From: Burkholderiales bacterium
GTDB taxonomy: Bacteria > Pseudomonadota > Gammaproteobacteria > Burkholderiales > SG8-41
Assembly: GCA_019635015.1 (NCBI GenBank)
Contig: JAHCAG010000021.1
Coordinates: forward strand, 1-55,512
Length of the DNA stretch: 55,512 nucleotides
Direction: 5' to 3'
A program made the position numbers and the translations under genes. The notes beneath the pieces are model-generated. The model did no database searches. It saw nothing but the letters and a program-made list of their open reading frames with translations, and was not told where the DNA came from. Below, piece after piece: positions 41,586-50,384 of this stretch (the stretch's first letter is position 1; each line of letters begins with the position of its first letter).

Positions 41586-41924
41586 TCAGGCCGCATAGAC
41601 TTTCAGCAGCACCACTGCCAGCGCCAGCGCCGACAGAACAACTGCACCGGTGCACAGCAGCATGAGCCGCCGTTGCCGGGCCTCGGCGACGGCCGCCGCC
41701 TGTTCCAGCGCCGTCACCGTCGCCTGCAACTGCGCCGCAAGTTCGCGGATGTGCGTCGCGTTCTGCGAAGCCGCGGCCTGCAGTTCCGCGATCTGCTGCT
41801 GCACGGTGGCCGGGTTGTCCGCGGCGCCGCTTCTCATTTTGGTGAAGGCCGGCGCGGCGACGGAAACAATCGTGCCGACGTGGGGGAGGACGGCTTTCAG
41901 GGCGGGGATCAGCCAGGCGGGCAT
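41586..41924 (-). CDS. Coiled-coil membrane protein of unknown function
   Basis: A 112-residue protein. The N-terminal part (LIPALKAVLPHVGTIVSVAA) is amphipathic. A long heptad stretch rich in Ala, Gln and Glu (QQQIAELQAAASQNATHIRE to ALEQAAAVAEARQ, about 42-86) forms a coiled coil. One membrane segment (LMLLCTGAVVLSALALAVVL) ends the chain. GGAG 7 bases before the ATG at 41924 supports the start. It converges on the end of tctA. I do not recognise the family; the layout resembles small membrane-anchored spacer proteins. Confidence 0.65.
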   Translation of the reverse strand: MPAWLIPALKAVLPHVGTIVSVAAPAFTKMRSGAADNPATVQQQIAELQAAASQNATHIRELAAQLQATVTALEQAAAVAEARQRRLMLLCTGAVVLSALALAVVLLKVYAA

Positions 41925-42076
41925 GGAGTGACTCCGTGTGCATGACCCGCGGCGCGGGCCGGGTTGAAAGGCGGCAGGGCGGTTGCGCAGGACAGCCCCG
42001 AAGCGAGCATAACAAACGCAGCCTGCAGGCTTGATAACATCAGTCCCATGGTTTCCACACTGAAAGCAGACCTGCC

Positions 42077-43699
42077 ATGAGCGGCTTCGCGCTCGCCGGA
42101 GGCATTGCCGGCGGTGTCGGCCTGTTCCTGCTCGGCATGTGGCTGATGACCGACGGCCTGAAGCTCGCCGCCGGCCCGGCGCTGGAGCGCGTGCTCGCGA
42201 ACTCGACCAGGACCCGGCTGCGCGGCCTCGCCTCGGGCATCATGGTCACCGCGCTGGTGCAGTCTTCCAGTGCGGTGACGGTCGCCACCATCGGATTCGT
42301 CAATGCCGGGCTGCTCAACCTGTCGCAGGCGCTGTGGGTGCTGTTCGGCACCAATGTCGGCACCACGATGACCGGCTGGCTGGTGGCGCTGGTCGGACTG
42401 CAGTTCAAGATCGAGACGCTGGCTCTGCCGCTGGTCGGCATCGGCATGATCCTGCGGCTGACCGGCGAACACAGCCGGCGCGGCGCCTTCGGCATGGCGC
42501 TGGCCGGCTTCGGCGTGATGTTCCTCGGCATCGACCTGCTGCGGGAAACCTTCTCCGGCTTGTCCACTGATTTCAGGATGCCGGAGGGCACTTCGGCACT
42601 GGACACGCTGGTACAGGTGCTGATCGGCATGGCGCTGACGGTGCTGATGCAGAGTTCCAGCGCCGCGCTGGCGGTCGCACTCACCGCGGCGCAGGGCGGT
42701 CTGCTCACGGCGCAGGGCGCTGCCGCGGTGGTGATCGGCGCCAACATCGGCACCACTGTCAAGGCGGTCATCGCCGCCATCGGCGCCACGCCGCCGGCCA
42801 AACGCGCGGCCTGCGCGCACATCCTGTTCAACCTGCTGACCGGCGCGGTGGCGCTGCTGCTGCTGCCCTGGCTGATTGCGCTGCTGGCGCTGATCGGCGA
42901 CTGGCTCGACATTGAATCCTCGCCCGCGGCACAGCTTGCGCTGTTCCACACCACGTTCAATGTGCTCGGCATCATCCTGATCTGGCCGGTCGCGGCGCGG
43001 CTGACGCGTTTCCTCGAGTCGCGTTTCCGCACCGCCGGGGAGGAGGAGGCGCAGCCCCGCTACATCGACCGCACGGTGCTCGCGGTGCCGACCCTCGCAC
43101 TGGACGCGCTGGAGCGGGAGGTGCGGCGCATGGGCGGCATCGCGCTGCGCGCGATACGGGGTCCTCTCGATTTTTCCCGGCATCGCGCCGCCGTGCCCGC
43201 GGCCGAGCAGCAAATCGTGATGAAGCTCAGCCGCGCGATCTCCGAATTCATCGTCGAGCTCAACCGCGCCGGCATGTCTGGTGAGAGCGCACAGCGGCTG
43301 CCCGAACTGCTGCGCGCGACGCGTTATTACGAGGCGACGGCCGAACTCGCCGCCGAGGCTGCGGCGGCGGCAGCCGAGGCGTCGGCGGAGTCAGCCGCGA
43401 CGCTGCCGGAAGCGGTGTTTTCGGCATTCCGTGAAACCTCGGCAGCGCTGCTTGCCGCGGTGGACCCGCTCGACGGAAAAACGGCCACGGCAGACCGCGA
43501 AGCCGCGCTGGCCACCTTCGAGTCCGCCTACCAGGACCTCAAGGCGGAGCTGCTGCGGCTGGGGGCGACGGGCACCCTGGGCGTGGGCGACATGGATGCG
43601 CTGCTGCGCAGCGCCAGCGCCTTGCGGCGGTCCTTGCAGCAGGCGGCCAAGGCGTCGCAGATGCTGGGGGCGGAAAGTGGAGCAGAGGACCACAAATGA
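42077..43699 (+). CDS. Na/Pi-cotransporter family protein with PhoU-like tail
   Basis: A 540-residue protein. The N-terminal membrane half has the two inverted QSSS repeats of the Na/Pi cotransporter II family: ALVQSSSAVTVATIGFVNAG and VLMQSSSAALAVALTAAQGG. Each is followed by GTNVGTT and GANIGTT. The C-terminal part (about 340-540) is helical and PhoU-like, with a long Ala/Glu-rich run. It should move phosphate, or another anion, with sodium. A gap of about 110 bases separates it from the aminotransferase gene on the same strand. Confidence 0.9.
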   Translation: MSGFALAGGIAGGVGLFLLGMWLMTDGLKLAAGPALERVLANSTRTRLRGLASGIMVTALVQSSSAVTVATIGFVNAGLLNLSQALWVLFGTNVGTTMTGWLVALVGLQFKIETLALPLVGIGMILRLTGEHSRRGAFGMALAGFGVMFLGIDLLRETFSGLSTDFRMPEGTSALDTLVQVLIGMALTVLMQSSSAALAVALTAAQGGLLTAQGAAAVVIGANIGTTVKAVIAAIGATPPAKRAACAHILFNLLTGAVALLLLPWLIALLALIGDWLDIESSPAAQLALFHTTFNVLGIILIWPVAARLTRFLESRFRTAGEEEAQPRYIDRTVLAVPTLALDALEREVRRMGGIALRAIRGPLDFSRHRAAVPAAEQQIVMKLSRAISEFIVELNRAGMSGESAQRLPELLRATRYYEATAELAAEAAAAAAEASAESAATLPEAVFSAFRETSAALLAAVDPLDGKTATADREAALATFESAYQDLKAELLRLGATGTLGVGDMDALLRSASALRRSLQQAAKASQMLGAESGAEDHK

Positions 43700-43811
43700 G
43701 CGGGGTTTTACTGCCCGTCTGCCCTCTGGTATTCATGCGCACGGCACGGCTTTTGACCATCACCGAGGCATGTCGCAGAATCCGCGAACCTGTTCACTCA
43801 GCGGAGCCGCC

Positions 43812-45137
43812 GTGTCTCGCATCATCCATCGCAGTCTGAGCCATGATTATCCGCGCGCCGTCGCCGGCGACGGCCCGTACCTGATCGACAGCAGCGGCAA
43901 ACGTTATATCGACGCCTCCAGCGGTGCGGCGGTGTCCTGCCTCGGCCACAGCGACCGCGAGGTGATCGCGGCGATCAAGGATCAGCTTGACCGCCTGCCG
44001 TACGCGCATACCTCGTTTTTCAGCACCGAACCGGCCGAGTTGCTGGCCGATGATCTGGTCGCGCATGCGCCGCAGGGACTCGAGCATGTCTATTTCTGTT
44101 CCGGCGGCTCGGAGGCGGTGGAGGCGGCGATCAAGTTCGCTCGGCAGTACGCGGTGGACTCGGGGCAGGCCGGCCGCGACATCCTGATCGCGCGCCGCCA
44201 GAGTTACCACGGCAGCACGCTGGGCGCGCTGTCGGCCGGCGGGCGCGCATCCAATCGCCGCGGCTTCGAGCCGCTGCTGGCGCCGGTGCGCCATGTCTCG
44301 CCCTGTTATGACTACCGCGAGCGCGGGGCGGATGAAACCGAGGAAGGTTATGCACGGCGGCTCGCTGCCGGGTTCGAGGCCGAGGTGCAGCGCGCCGGAC
44401 CGCAGCGCGTGTTCGCCTTCATTGCCGAAACGGTCTCGGGTGCCACACTCGGCGCGACCACGCCGCCGCCCGGCTACTTTCAGCTGATCCGCGACATCTG
44501 CGACCGCCACGGCATCCTGCTGATCCTCGACGAGGTGATGTGCGGCATGGGCCGCACCGGCACGCTGTGGGCCTGCGAGCAGGAGGGTGTGGTGCCGGAC
44601 ATCGCCTGCATCGCCAAAGGCCTGGGCGCCGGCTACCAGCCGATCGGTGCCACGCTGCTGACCGATCGCATCATCGATGCCGTGCGCGATGCCAGCGGCG
44701 CTTTCGCCCATTCACATACCTACATCGGGCATCCGGCCGCCTGCGCTGGCGCGCTGGCCGTGCAGCGCGTCTTGCGTGAGCGCGGACTCGTCGCCCAGGT
44801 GCGCGATCGCGGAGATTACCTGGTGCGGGCTTTGCGTGAATGTTTTGCGGAGCATCCGCATATCGGCGATATCCGCGGCCGCGGTCTGTTCCGCGGTGTC
44901 GAAATGGTGGCTGACCGCGCCAGCAAGGCCACATTCGATCCGGCGCTGAAGCTGCACGCCAGACTCAAGGCAGCCGCGATGGCCGAGGGCATGCTCTGTT
45001 ACCCGATGGGCGGCGCCGCTGACGGCACCCGTGGCGATCATGTATTGCTGGCGCCGCCGTTCATCGTCAGTGAGGTGCAGCTGGACGAGATCGTCGACAA
45101 GCTGGCGAGAGCGGTGAAGGTGGTGACGGGGGGGTGA
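43812..45137 (+). CDS. Class III PLP-dependent aminotransferase, GTG start
   Basis: A 441-residue omega-aminotransferase-type enzyme. The PLP-binding lysine is K269 in DIACIAKGLGAGYQPIGA and the pyridine-nitrogen aspartate is D240 in LLILDEVMCGMGRTG. VYFCSGGSEAVEAAIKFARQ binds the cofactor phosphate. I chose GTG at 43812 (GGAG 5 bases upstream) over the ATG at 43770; the frame is open further upstream but only as a shadow of the phosphate transporter gene. The amino donor and keto acceptor cannot be read from sequence; taurine, beta-alanine or aromatic amine substrates are possible. Confidence 0.88.
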   Translation: MSRIIHRSLSHDYPRAVAGDGPYLIDSSGKRYIDASSGAAVSCLGHSDREVIAAIKDQLDRLPYAHTSFFSTEPAELLADDLVAHAPQGLEHVYFCSGGSEAVEAAIKFARQYAVDSGQAGRDILIARRQSYHGSTLGALSAGGRASNRRGFEPLLAPVRHVSPCYDYRERGADETEEGYARRLAAGFEAEVQRAGPQRVFAFIAETVSGATLGATTPPPGYFQLIRDICDRHGILLILDEVMCGMGRTGTLWACEQEGVVPDIACIAKGLGAGYQPIGATLLTDRIIDAVRDASGAFAHSHTYIGHPAACAGALAVQRVLRERGLVAQVRDRGDYLVRALRECFAEHPHIGDIRGRGLFRGVEMVADRASKATFDPALKLHARLKAAAMAEGMLCYPMGGAADGTRGDHVLLAPPFIVSEVQLDEIVDKLARAVKVVTGG

Positions 45138-45487
45138 GAGGGTTGTTCCTCTGCTGTTTTATAAGTAATTGATTTTATTTGTTATTTTTTTCAGCGCAGA
45201 GTGTGTGATTGACGTAGAGCCTTTGCCGGCAAAGTCATTCCGTCGTGACCTGAAACAGCCCTCATGTGTGTGCCGCCTGCTCCAGCAGGTCACTTTGTTT
45301 CATGTAGGCCACGATTACTGGATCAAAGCAAGAAATGCGGCGCTTTCTGCGCAGCATCATTCCTGACCAGAACTTTCCCGATCTTCTGCAGGTCCCAAGG
45401 TCATAACCATCGCCGGGGCGGCTTTGTCTCAAAGCGGCGACGCCCGGTCATCAACACCGCATATACGGAACTTTGAGGAGACTGCAT
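45138..45487 (+). other. 350-bp intergenic region, AT element and a hairpin only
   Basis: Just after the aminotransferase stop AGAGG-N6-CCTCT and TTTT (45137-45160) form a weak terminator-like hairpin, merging with an AT-rich element. Near 45414-45446 GGGGCG/CGCCC and GCTTTG-TCT-CAAAGC form another stem-loop, 42 bases before the next gene. I see no gene here; a 65-codon frame at 45169-45366 has no family match or ribosome binding site. Confidence 0.45.
45157..45190 (+). repeat. AT-rich 33-bp element, copy 5
   Basis: TTTTATAAGTAATTGATTTT followed by ATTTGTTATTTTTT, 19 bases after the aminotransferase stop. Position relative to the upstream gene mirrors copy 4. Confidence 0.6.
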
Positions 45488-45916
45488 ATGAAGCTGACGA
45501 AATTCGCAGCGGCATTCCTGATCACCAGCATGGCCTACCTGTCCCCGGCAACAGCCGAGGGGCTGGTCGAAGAAAAAAGCCAGGGCAGCGTCCGTTACGC
45601 GACCGGTGGCATCGGTGCCGACGAGATTGCCGCATTCAAGGCGGCGGCGCAGAAATATCCGCTGGAGCTGCTGTTTGCTGAGAAGGCGGTTCCGAATGAT
45701 GTCTACCTGAGTGACGTGAAGGTCACCGTGAAAGACGCATCAGGACAGGTGTTGCTGGACACCGTGTCCGGCGGGCCTTTCCTGCTAGCCCGGCTGCCCG
45801 CGGGGAAATACCGGATCGAGGTGGATAACGACGGGGTGCTGAAGCAGCAGGCGGTTGAGCTGCGGGCGGGGCAGCACCGGCGGGTGGTGTTTGTGTGGGA
45901 AGTGCCGGGGGGTTGA
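45488..45916 (+). CDS. Secreted protein with a carboxypeptidase-regulatory-like domain
   Basis: A 142-residue exported protein. The signal peptide (MKLTKFAAAFLITSMAYLSP, ending TAE) is clear. The mature domain, with DVKVTVKDASGQVLLDTVSGGPFLLARLPAGKYRIEVDND, has the beta-sandwich pattern of carboxypeptidase regulatory and PEGA domains, which bind or display rather than catalyse. GAGGAG 7 bases before the ATG fixes the start at 45488. The neighbours give no hint of function. Confidence 0.75.
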   Translation: MKLTKFAAAFLITSMAYLSPATAEGLVEEKSQGSVRYATGGIGADEIAAFKAAAQKYPLELLFAEKAVPNDVYLSDVKVTVKDASGQVLLDTVSGGPFLLARLPAGKYRIEVDNDGVLKQQAVELRAGQHRRVVFVWEVPGG

Positions 45917-45991
45917 TCGACAGTCTTTGGTGCTTGCGCCTTGCGTGACACGGGCAGGGTAGTCGCTTCTTATCTGGCTTCCGTGTAGGGG

Positions 45992-46501
45992 TTAAGCGCG
46001 CGACAGGGCGGCTTTGCTAAGCAGGAGGCCGAGGCGGAGCAAAACTAGCTTGTAAAACTTGCTCCTGCGTGTGAGATAGTCACTCGTAATTTTCTCTAGC
46101 TCCTCTATGAAATCAGCTGTTGTTAGTGTGCGGTCTTCAATCACATAGTCTGCTTGTGCTGTGTGATTTGATAGGTGAAATCTGTGTGCGGATGTTACGG
46201 CTACGTAAGATTTCGTATTTTTTCTGAATAAGCTGACAAGTGCTAATCCGTCTTTTGCAACTTCCTTTTCGGTAACTCCTCGAACATCAAAAATAATTAT
46301 GTGTGGTGGATTTCGTAGTAATCGTTGTAATGTTTTTTCATCGACTCGAAATAATCTTTCAATTCCGTAGTAGCCGATACTTTTTGCGGCATTAAGCATA
46401 TTGTCATTAAAGTAGGCTGCTTCATCATCGACAATAGTTATGCGAAATCCACTTTTCTCCATTAGCCATTTACCAGCTTTGTTGAGATACGATATCTTCA
46501 T
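45992..46501 (-). CDS. Receiver-like protein paired with a cytosolic histidine kinase, low GC
   Basis: A 169-residue protein. Residues about 20-125 look like a CheY fold: FRITIVDDE gives the acidic pair D25/D26, HIIIFDVRG gives the phospho-acceptor D72, and AVTSAH the conserved Thr/Ser (103/104). The expected lysine after the fifth strand is absent (ADYVIEDR). The basic C-terminal tail (TRRSKFYKLVLLRLGLLLSK) is neither a DNA-binding domain nor a known output. The ATG at 46501 overlaps the kinase stop by 4 bp (ATGA), so the two are coupled. Base use is clearly more AT-rich than the surroundings, a sign of transfer. Confidence 0.7.
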   Translation of the reverse strand: MKISYLNKAGKWLMEKSGFRITIVDDEAAYFNDNMLNAAKSIGYYGIERLFRVDEKTLQRLLRNPPHIIIFDVRGVTEKEVAKDGLALVSLFRKNTKSYVAVTSAHRFHLSNHTAQADYVIEDRTLTTADFIEELEKITSDYLTRRSKFYKLVLLRLGLLLSKAALSRA

Positions 46502-47409
46502 TGGGTGCAAACTCTCAGATTTCTTATCGTAAAGCACTGTTTGCAAATGCGGTTATCAACATCAATGTAAGACTGTTCATGATTGACTGAAAGTAAGGGT
46601 GTAGCGTCGCCAAGAATGCGGTTGTAATGGTCCGCAAGAATCTTCGCCCAAAATAAACCAAATCCGAATCCCTCGGACTCACTATCTTGTTGGTAGCCTT
46701 TATCAAATATGCGATTGGTCTCGGATATTTCTTGAGATGGATTCTCAAATATCAGATCGATTAGTCCGGGTTCCTCACCTGGTTCAGAGTAAACGCGTAC
46801 AACGTCTACTTCTGGCAAGGCATATTTTCTTGCGTTATCGATGAATACCGCGAGAAGGTATTCAATAATGTCTGTCCCAAAGTTGATCTCTAGGTTTTCC
46901 GGAACCTGTACGTTAATTCTTAATTCGCTCGGACGCCTTGGATTTTTTAGTAGAGAGTAGATGCGATCATATTTTTGAATTATTCTTGTTAAAGATCTGG
47001 GTTCTTTCTTGTGTGTTGAGAGATCAGGGTCTGGGTGAAAGTCATTTACTCCGGAAATCATTTCGACGATATTGTCCAGCATGACGCTGGCTGCGACGAT
47101 TCTGCCAGTTGGGTTGCCAATTGATACGTTCTTTGCGGATACTTTTGGGTCAATCGCACTGGCTTCGTTAATTATGATTTGTAAAAATTTATGAAGCTCG
47201 TGTCTCAAGTTTTGAGACAAATGCCGGAGAGTAACGGATGCGTTTTGTTTTTGTATTTTTTCGCCATCATTGACATGTGAGATGCCGAATTGACAAACAT
47301 CAAGTTGCCAGATAGGTGTTTTTTCGCATACTTTGTATGCACAAACCACGCATTCCGGAAATGGTTCTGGCTTACGCTCTTCGGTCATTTTTTTATTGAG
47401 GAACTCCAT
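46498..47409 (-). CDS. Cytosolic histidine-kinase-like protein with N-terminal Cys cluster, low GC
   Basis: A 303-residue protein without membrane segments. The N-terminus has four cysteines (C20, C23, C28, C39; CxxC-x4-C-x10-C), suggestive of a zinc or iron-sulfur site. TLRHLSQNLRHELHKFLQII has a His-Glu pair (H70-E71), as in a dimerisation/phospho-acceptor helix. The C-terminal part has FIDNARKY (N box), IFDKGYQ and GFGFGLFWAKILADHY (G box) of the HATPase domain. Three more cysteines lie near the C-terminus (ICKQCF, VC). AT-rich and without a PAS, HAMP or GAF domain, it may sense redox state or metal. It starts 18 bases after garR ends. Confidence 0.72.
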   Translation of the reverse strand: MEFLNKKMTEERKPEPFPECVVCAYKVCEKTPIWQLDVCQFGISHVNDGEKIQKQNASVTLRHLSQNLRHELHKFLQIIINEASAIDPKVSAKNVSIGNPTGRIVAASVMLDNIVEMISGVNDFHPDPDLSTHKKEPRSLTRIIQKYDRIYSLLKNPRRPSELRINVQVPENLEINFGTDIIEYLLAVFIDNARKYALPEVDVVRVYSEPGEEPGLIDLIFENPSQEISETNRIFDKGYQQDSESEGFGFGLFWAKILADHYNRILGDATPLLSVNHEQSYIDVDNRICKQCFTIRNLRVCTQ

Positions 47410-47427
47410 CTCGGGAATTTTAGTGGG

Positions 47428-48309
47428 TTACTTTGCCACCTCATGCCCTGCCATCCTCTCCAGCGCCCTGACCATCGCCGAATGATCTGACTTTGCACCA
47501 CCATTCGCCGCGCATGAATTGAACAGTTCCTGCGTCGTCGCCGTGTTCGGCAGCGACACCCCCATCTCGCGGGCGCCCTGCAGGGCGAGGCTCAGATCCT
47601 TCTGGTGCAGTTCGATGCGGAAGCCCGGATCAAAAGTCCGCTTGATCATGCGTTCGCCATGCACTTCGAGGATGCGTGATGCCGCGAAGCCGCCCATCAG
47701 GGCTTGCCGCACCTTGGCGGGATCGGCGCCGGCTTTGGACGCAAACACCAGGGCTTCGCTGACGGCTTCGATGTTGAGGGCTACGATGATCTGGTTGCAC
47801 ACCTTGCAGGTCTGGCCGTCGCCGTTGCCGCCGACGAGGGTGATGTTCTTGCCCATCAGTTCGAACAGCGGCTTGACCCGGTCGAAGGCGGCCTGCGGGG
47901 CGCCGACCATGATGGTCAACGCAGCGTTTTTGGCACCGACTTCGCCGCCGGAGACCGGGGCGTCGACGTAATCGCAGCCGAGGTCGTTGATCCGTTTGGC
48001 GTAGGCCTTGGTCTCGATCGGCGAGATCGAGCTCATGTCGACCACGGTCTTGCCCTTGCCGAGGCCCTCGGCGATGCCGTTGGCGCCGAACAGCACTTTC
48101 TCGACGTCCGGGGTGTCCGGGACCATGGTGATGATGACGTCCGTTTTCTGCGCGACTTCCTTCGCGCTGGCGCAGGCTTTGCCGCCGGCCTCCGTGAGTT
48201 CCTTCGGCACGCCGCTGCGCGAGTTCAGGTACAGCTTATGGCCGCCCTTGATCAGGTTGAGGGCCATGGGTTTGCCCATGATGCCGAGTCCGATGAATCC
48301 GACGTTCAT
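47428..48309 (-). CDS. garR: 2-hydroxy-3-oxopropionate (tartronate semialdehyde) reductase, GarR-like
   Basis: A 293-residue beta-hydroxyacid dehydrogenase. It begins with the NAD(P)-binding MNVGFIGLGIMGKPMALNLI. The substrate signature is YVDAPVSGGEVGAKNAALTI, and the catalytic lysine is in GQTCKVCNQIIVALNIEA. It would reduce tartronate semialdehyde to glycerate, a step of glyoxylate use. The frame is open to 48348; the ATG at 48309 starts the domain. It is the last gene of a minus-strand set with a TRAP transporter and hydroxypyruvate isomerase, the classic partner in this pathway. A related hydroxyisobutyrate-type activity is an alternative. Confidence 0.88.
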   Translation of the reverse strand: MNVGFIGLGIMGKPMALNLIKGGHKLYLNSRSGVPKELTEAGGKACASAKEVAQKTDVIITMVPDTPDVEKVLFGANGIAEGLGKGKTVVDMSSISPIETKAYAKRINDLGCDYVDAPVSGGEVGAKNAALTIMVGAPQAAFDRVKPLFELMGKNITLVGGNGDGQTCKVCNQIIVALNIEAVSEALVFASKAGADPAKVRQALMGGFAASRILEVHGERMIKRTFDPGFRIELHQKDLSLALQGAREMGVSLPNTATTQELFNSCAANGGAKSDHSAMVRALERMAGHEVAK

Positions 48310-48389
48310 TGTTTGACCTCGCTTGCAGTTGAAAAGGGTGGCAGCCACAGTCTTGCTGTGGCCGCCGGGGTGGATCGATTATAGGCGCG

Positions 48390-50318
48390 TCAGTGCGCTA
48401 CGGGCCGCACCGGCACCGGCCGCGGTTCGTTGCGGCGGATCAGCAACTGGCTGACCAGTACCGCGAGCACGAGGGCGGCGCCGCTGAGGTCGGTGACCAG
48501 GCCGGGCTTGATCAGCAGGATCGCGGCGCCGAGCAGGCACAGCCGTTCCCAGACCAGCGCGGTGCGCGTGAGATAACCGAAAAGTCCGGCGGCGAGGCAG
48601 ACCGTGCCGATGCTGGCGGTGACGAAGGACTGCAGGATGACATGCCAGGCGCCGATCATCAGCAGCGAGGGTTCGAAGATGAACATGAAGGGCACGATGA
48701 AGCCGGCGGCGCCGACCCGCACCGCCGTCCAGCCGGCTTCCCACAGCGGTGCCTTGGCGATGCCGGCCGCGGCGTAGACCGCCAGTGCCACCGGCGGCGT
48801 GATCGCGGAGAGGATCGCGAAATAGAAGGCGAACATGTGCGCGGCCGGCGGGATCGCGCCGAGCTTGATGATCGCCGGCACCAGCAGCGACACCATGACG
48901 ATGTAGGCGGGTGTGGTCGGCATGCCCATGCCGAGGATGATGCCGGCGAGCATGGTCAGGATCAGCGCCAGCACCAGCAGGTCCTGCGCCATGTTGATCA
49001 CCATCGAGGTGAAGTTGATCGCGGCCCCGGTCTGGGTGATGACGCCGATGATGATGCCGGCGCAGGCGCAGGCCAGCGCCACCGCCACCGAGTTCTTGGC
49101 GCCTTCCTCCAGTGCTCCGATGATGGTGCCGAGGTTGATGTCCTTGCGCGTGGATTTGCGCAGCATCGCCACCGGTACGCAGGACAGCGTGCCCGCCAGT
49201 GCGCACAGCGGCGCGCTGTAGCCGGCAAAGAGGCCGAACAGGATCACCAGCAGGGGGATGAACAGGTGGCCGCGTTCGCGCATCACGGTGCCGAGGCGCG
49301 GGATGTCGGCGCGCGGCAGGCCGAGCAGGCCGACGCGTTTGGATTCAAAATGCACCGCGCAGAACACGGCGAGGAAGTAGAGGATCGCCGGGATGATCGC
49401 CCACATCGCGACCTGGAAATAACTAACGGCAAGGAATTCCGCCATCACGAAGGCGGCGGCGCCCATGATCGGCGGCATGATCTGGCCGCCGGTCGAGGCG
49501 ACCGATTCGACCGCGGCGGCGAAGGAGGGGCGGAAGCCGGTGCGTTTCATCAGCGGGATGGTGATCGGGCCGTCGACCAGCACATTGGCGACGGCGCTGC
49601 CCGACACGGTGCCGAAGAGGCTGGAGCTGACCACGGCGACCTTGCCGGGGCCGCCGGCGGTGTGGCCGGTCAGTGACAGCGCGAAGTCCATGAACAGGCG
49701 GCCGATGCCGGTGCGCTCCATGAAGGCGCCGAACAGCACGAACATGATGACGTAGGCTGCGGAGACGCCCAGCGTCGAGCCGAAGATGCCCTCGGTGGTG
49801 AGATACATGATCTCGATCAGCTGTTCGGGGCGGGTTTTGCTGACCAGTAGAGCGTAGCCGAGGAAAATCATCGCGGTGATCGGCAGGGCCCAGCCGATGA
49901 TGCGCCGCGTGGCTTCGAGCACGATCAGGGTGAAGATGCCGCCGAGCACCAGTTCCGTTCTGCTTGGATCCTCGACGAAGACGAAACGCGACAGCAGGTG
50001 CTCGTGGTTGATCCAGACGTAACCGATGGTGACGCAGGACAGCGTGATCAGGATCCAGTCCCACCACGAGGGCAGCGGCATTTCGTCGAGACCGCCGCCG
50101 CCGATGGTGCCGCCGGCATCGTCGCGGATGGCGCCGGCCGCCTTTTTCCTGCGGAAGGAGGGGTAGAGCAGGAACACCAGCGCCAGCGCGAACAGCAGGT
50201 GGGTGCTGCGGAAGAACAGTTGCTGGGGCGCGCCGATGAAGGCGGCGGTCAGGTGGTAGACCGACATCCCGATCGCGACGACGGCGATCAGCCAGCGCAG
50301 GGCGCGGACGAGACTCAT
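48390..50318 (-). CDS. TRAP transporter fused permease (DctQM, 4TM/12TM) subunit
   Basis: A 642-residue fusion of the small (4 TM) and large (12 TM) TRAP membrane subunits, as found with TAXI-type receptors. SAYVIMFVLFGAFMERTGIGRLFMDFALSLTG, GTVSGSAVANVLVDGPITIPLMKRTG and STGGQIMPPIMGAAAFVMAEFLA are typical large-subunit segments, and GIILGMGMPTTPAYIVMVSLL lies in the second half. It imports a carboxylate with sodium. It is preceded by its receptor gene (stop at 50385) with a strong hairpin in between. Confidence 0.93.
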   Translation of the reverse strand: MSLVRALRWLIAVVAIGMSVYHLTAAFIGAPQQLFFRSTHLLFALALVFLLYPSFRRKKAAGAIRDDAGGTIGGGGLDEMPLPSWWDWILITLSCVTIGYVWINHEHLLSRFVFVEDPSRTELVLGGIFTLIVLEATRRIIGWALPITAMIFLGYALLVSKTRPEQLIEIMYLTTEGIFGSTLGVSAAYVIMFVLFGAFMERTGIGRLFMDFALSLTGHTAGGPGKVAVVSSSLFGTVSGSAVANVLVDGPITIPLMKRTGFRPSFAAAVESVASTGGQIMPPIMGAAAFVMAEFLAVSYFQVAMWAIIPAILYFLAVFCAVHFESKRVGLLGLPRADIPRLGTVMRERGHLFIPLLVILFGLFAGYSAPLCALAGTLSCVPVAMLRKSTRKDINLGTIIGALEEGAKNSVAVALACACAGIIIGVITQTGAAINFTSMVINMAQDLLVLALILTMLAGIILGMGMPTTPAYIVMVSLLVPAIIKLGAIPPAAHMFAFYFAILSAITPPVALAVYAAAGIAKAPLWEAGWTAVRVGAAGFIVPFMFIFEPSLLMIGAWHVILQSFVTASIGTVCLAAGLFGYLTRTALVWERLCLLGAAILLIKPGLVTDLSGAALVLAVLVSQLLIRRNEPRPVPVRPVAH

Positions 50319-50335
50319 TTCAGCGGGCTCCGGGC

Positions 50336-50371
50336 AAAAAAGCAGCGGCGCGAGCTTGTCGCGCCGCTGCT
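50336..50371 (-). terminator. Terminator/attenuator between TAXI receptor and TRAP permease genes
   Basis: AGCAGCGGCGCGA and TCGCGCCGCTGCT (50341-50371) form a perfect 13-bp stem with a GCTTG loop. On the minus strand it is followed by TTTTTGCCCG. It lies in the 66-bp gap after the receptor gene and before the permease gene, so it may lower transcription of the permease and garR relative to the receptor. Confidence 0.85.
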
Positions 50372-50384
50372 TCGGGTGACACGC

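Noticed and set aside
43281..43811. Aminotransferase frame extended upstream by 177 codons
   Set aside because: The extension lies inside the phosphate transporter gene in another frame and gives an Arg/Cys/Pro-rich sequence; the GTG at 43812 has a ribosome binding site and starts the domain.
45169..45366. 65-codon frame in the 350-bp gap
   Set aside because: No ribosome binding site, no family match, and it begins within the AT-rich element.
45992..47409. Kinase/receiver pair as a phage defence system
   Set aside because: No nuclease, NTPase effector or defence partner is visible; low GC alone does not support a defence role.
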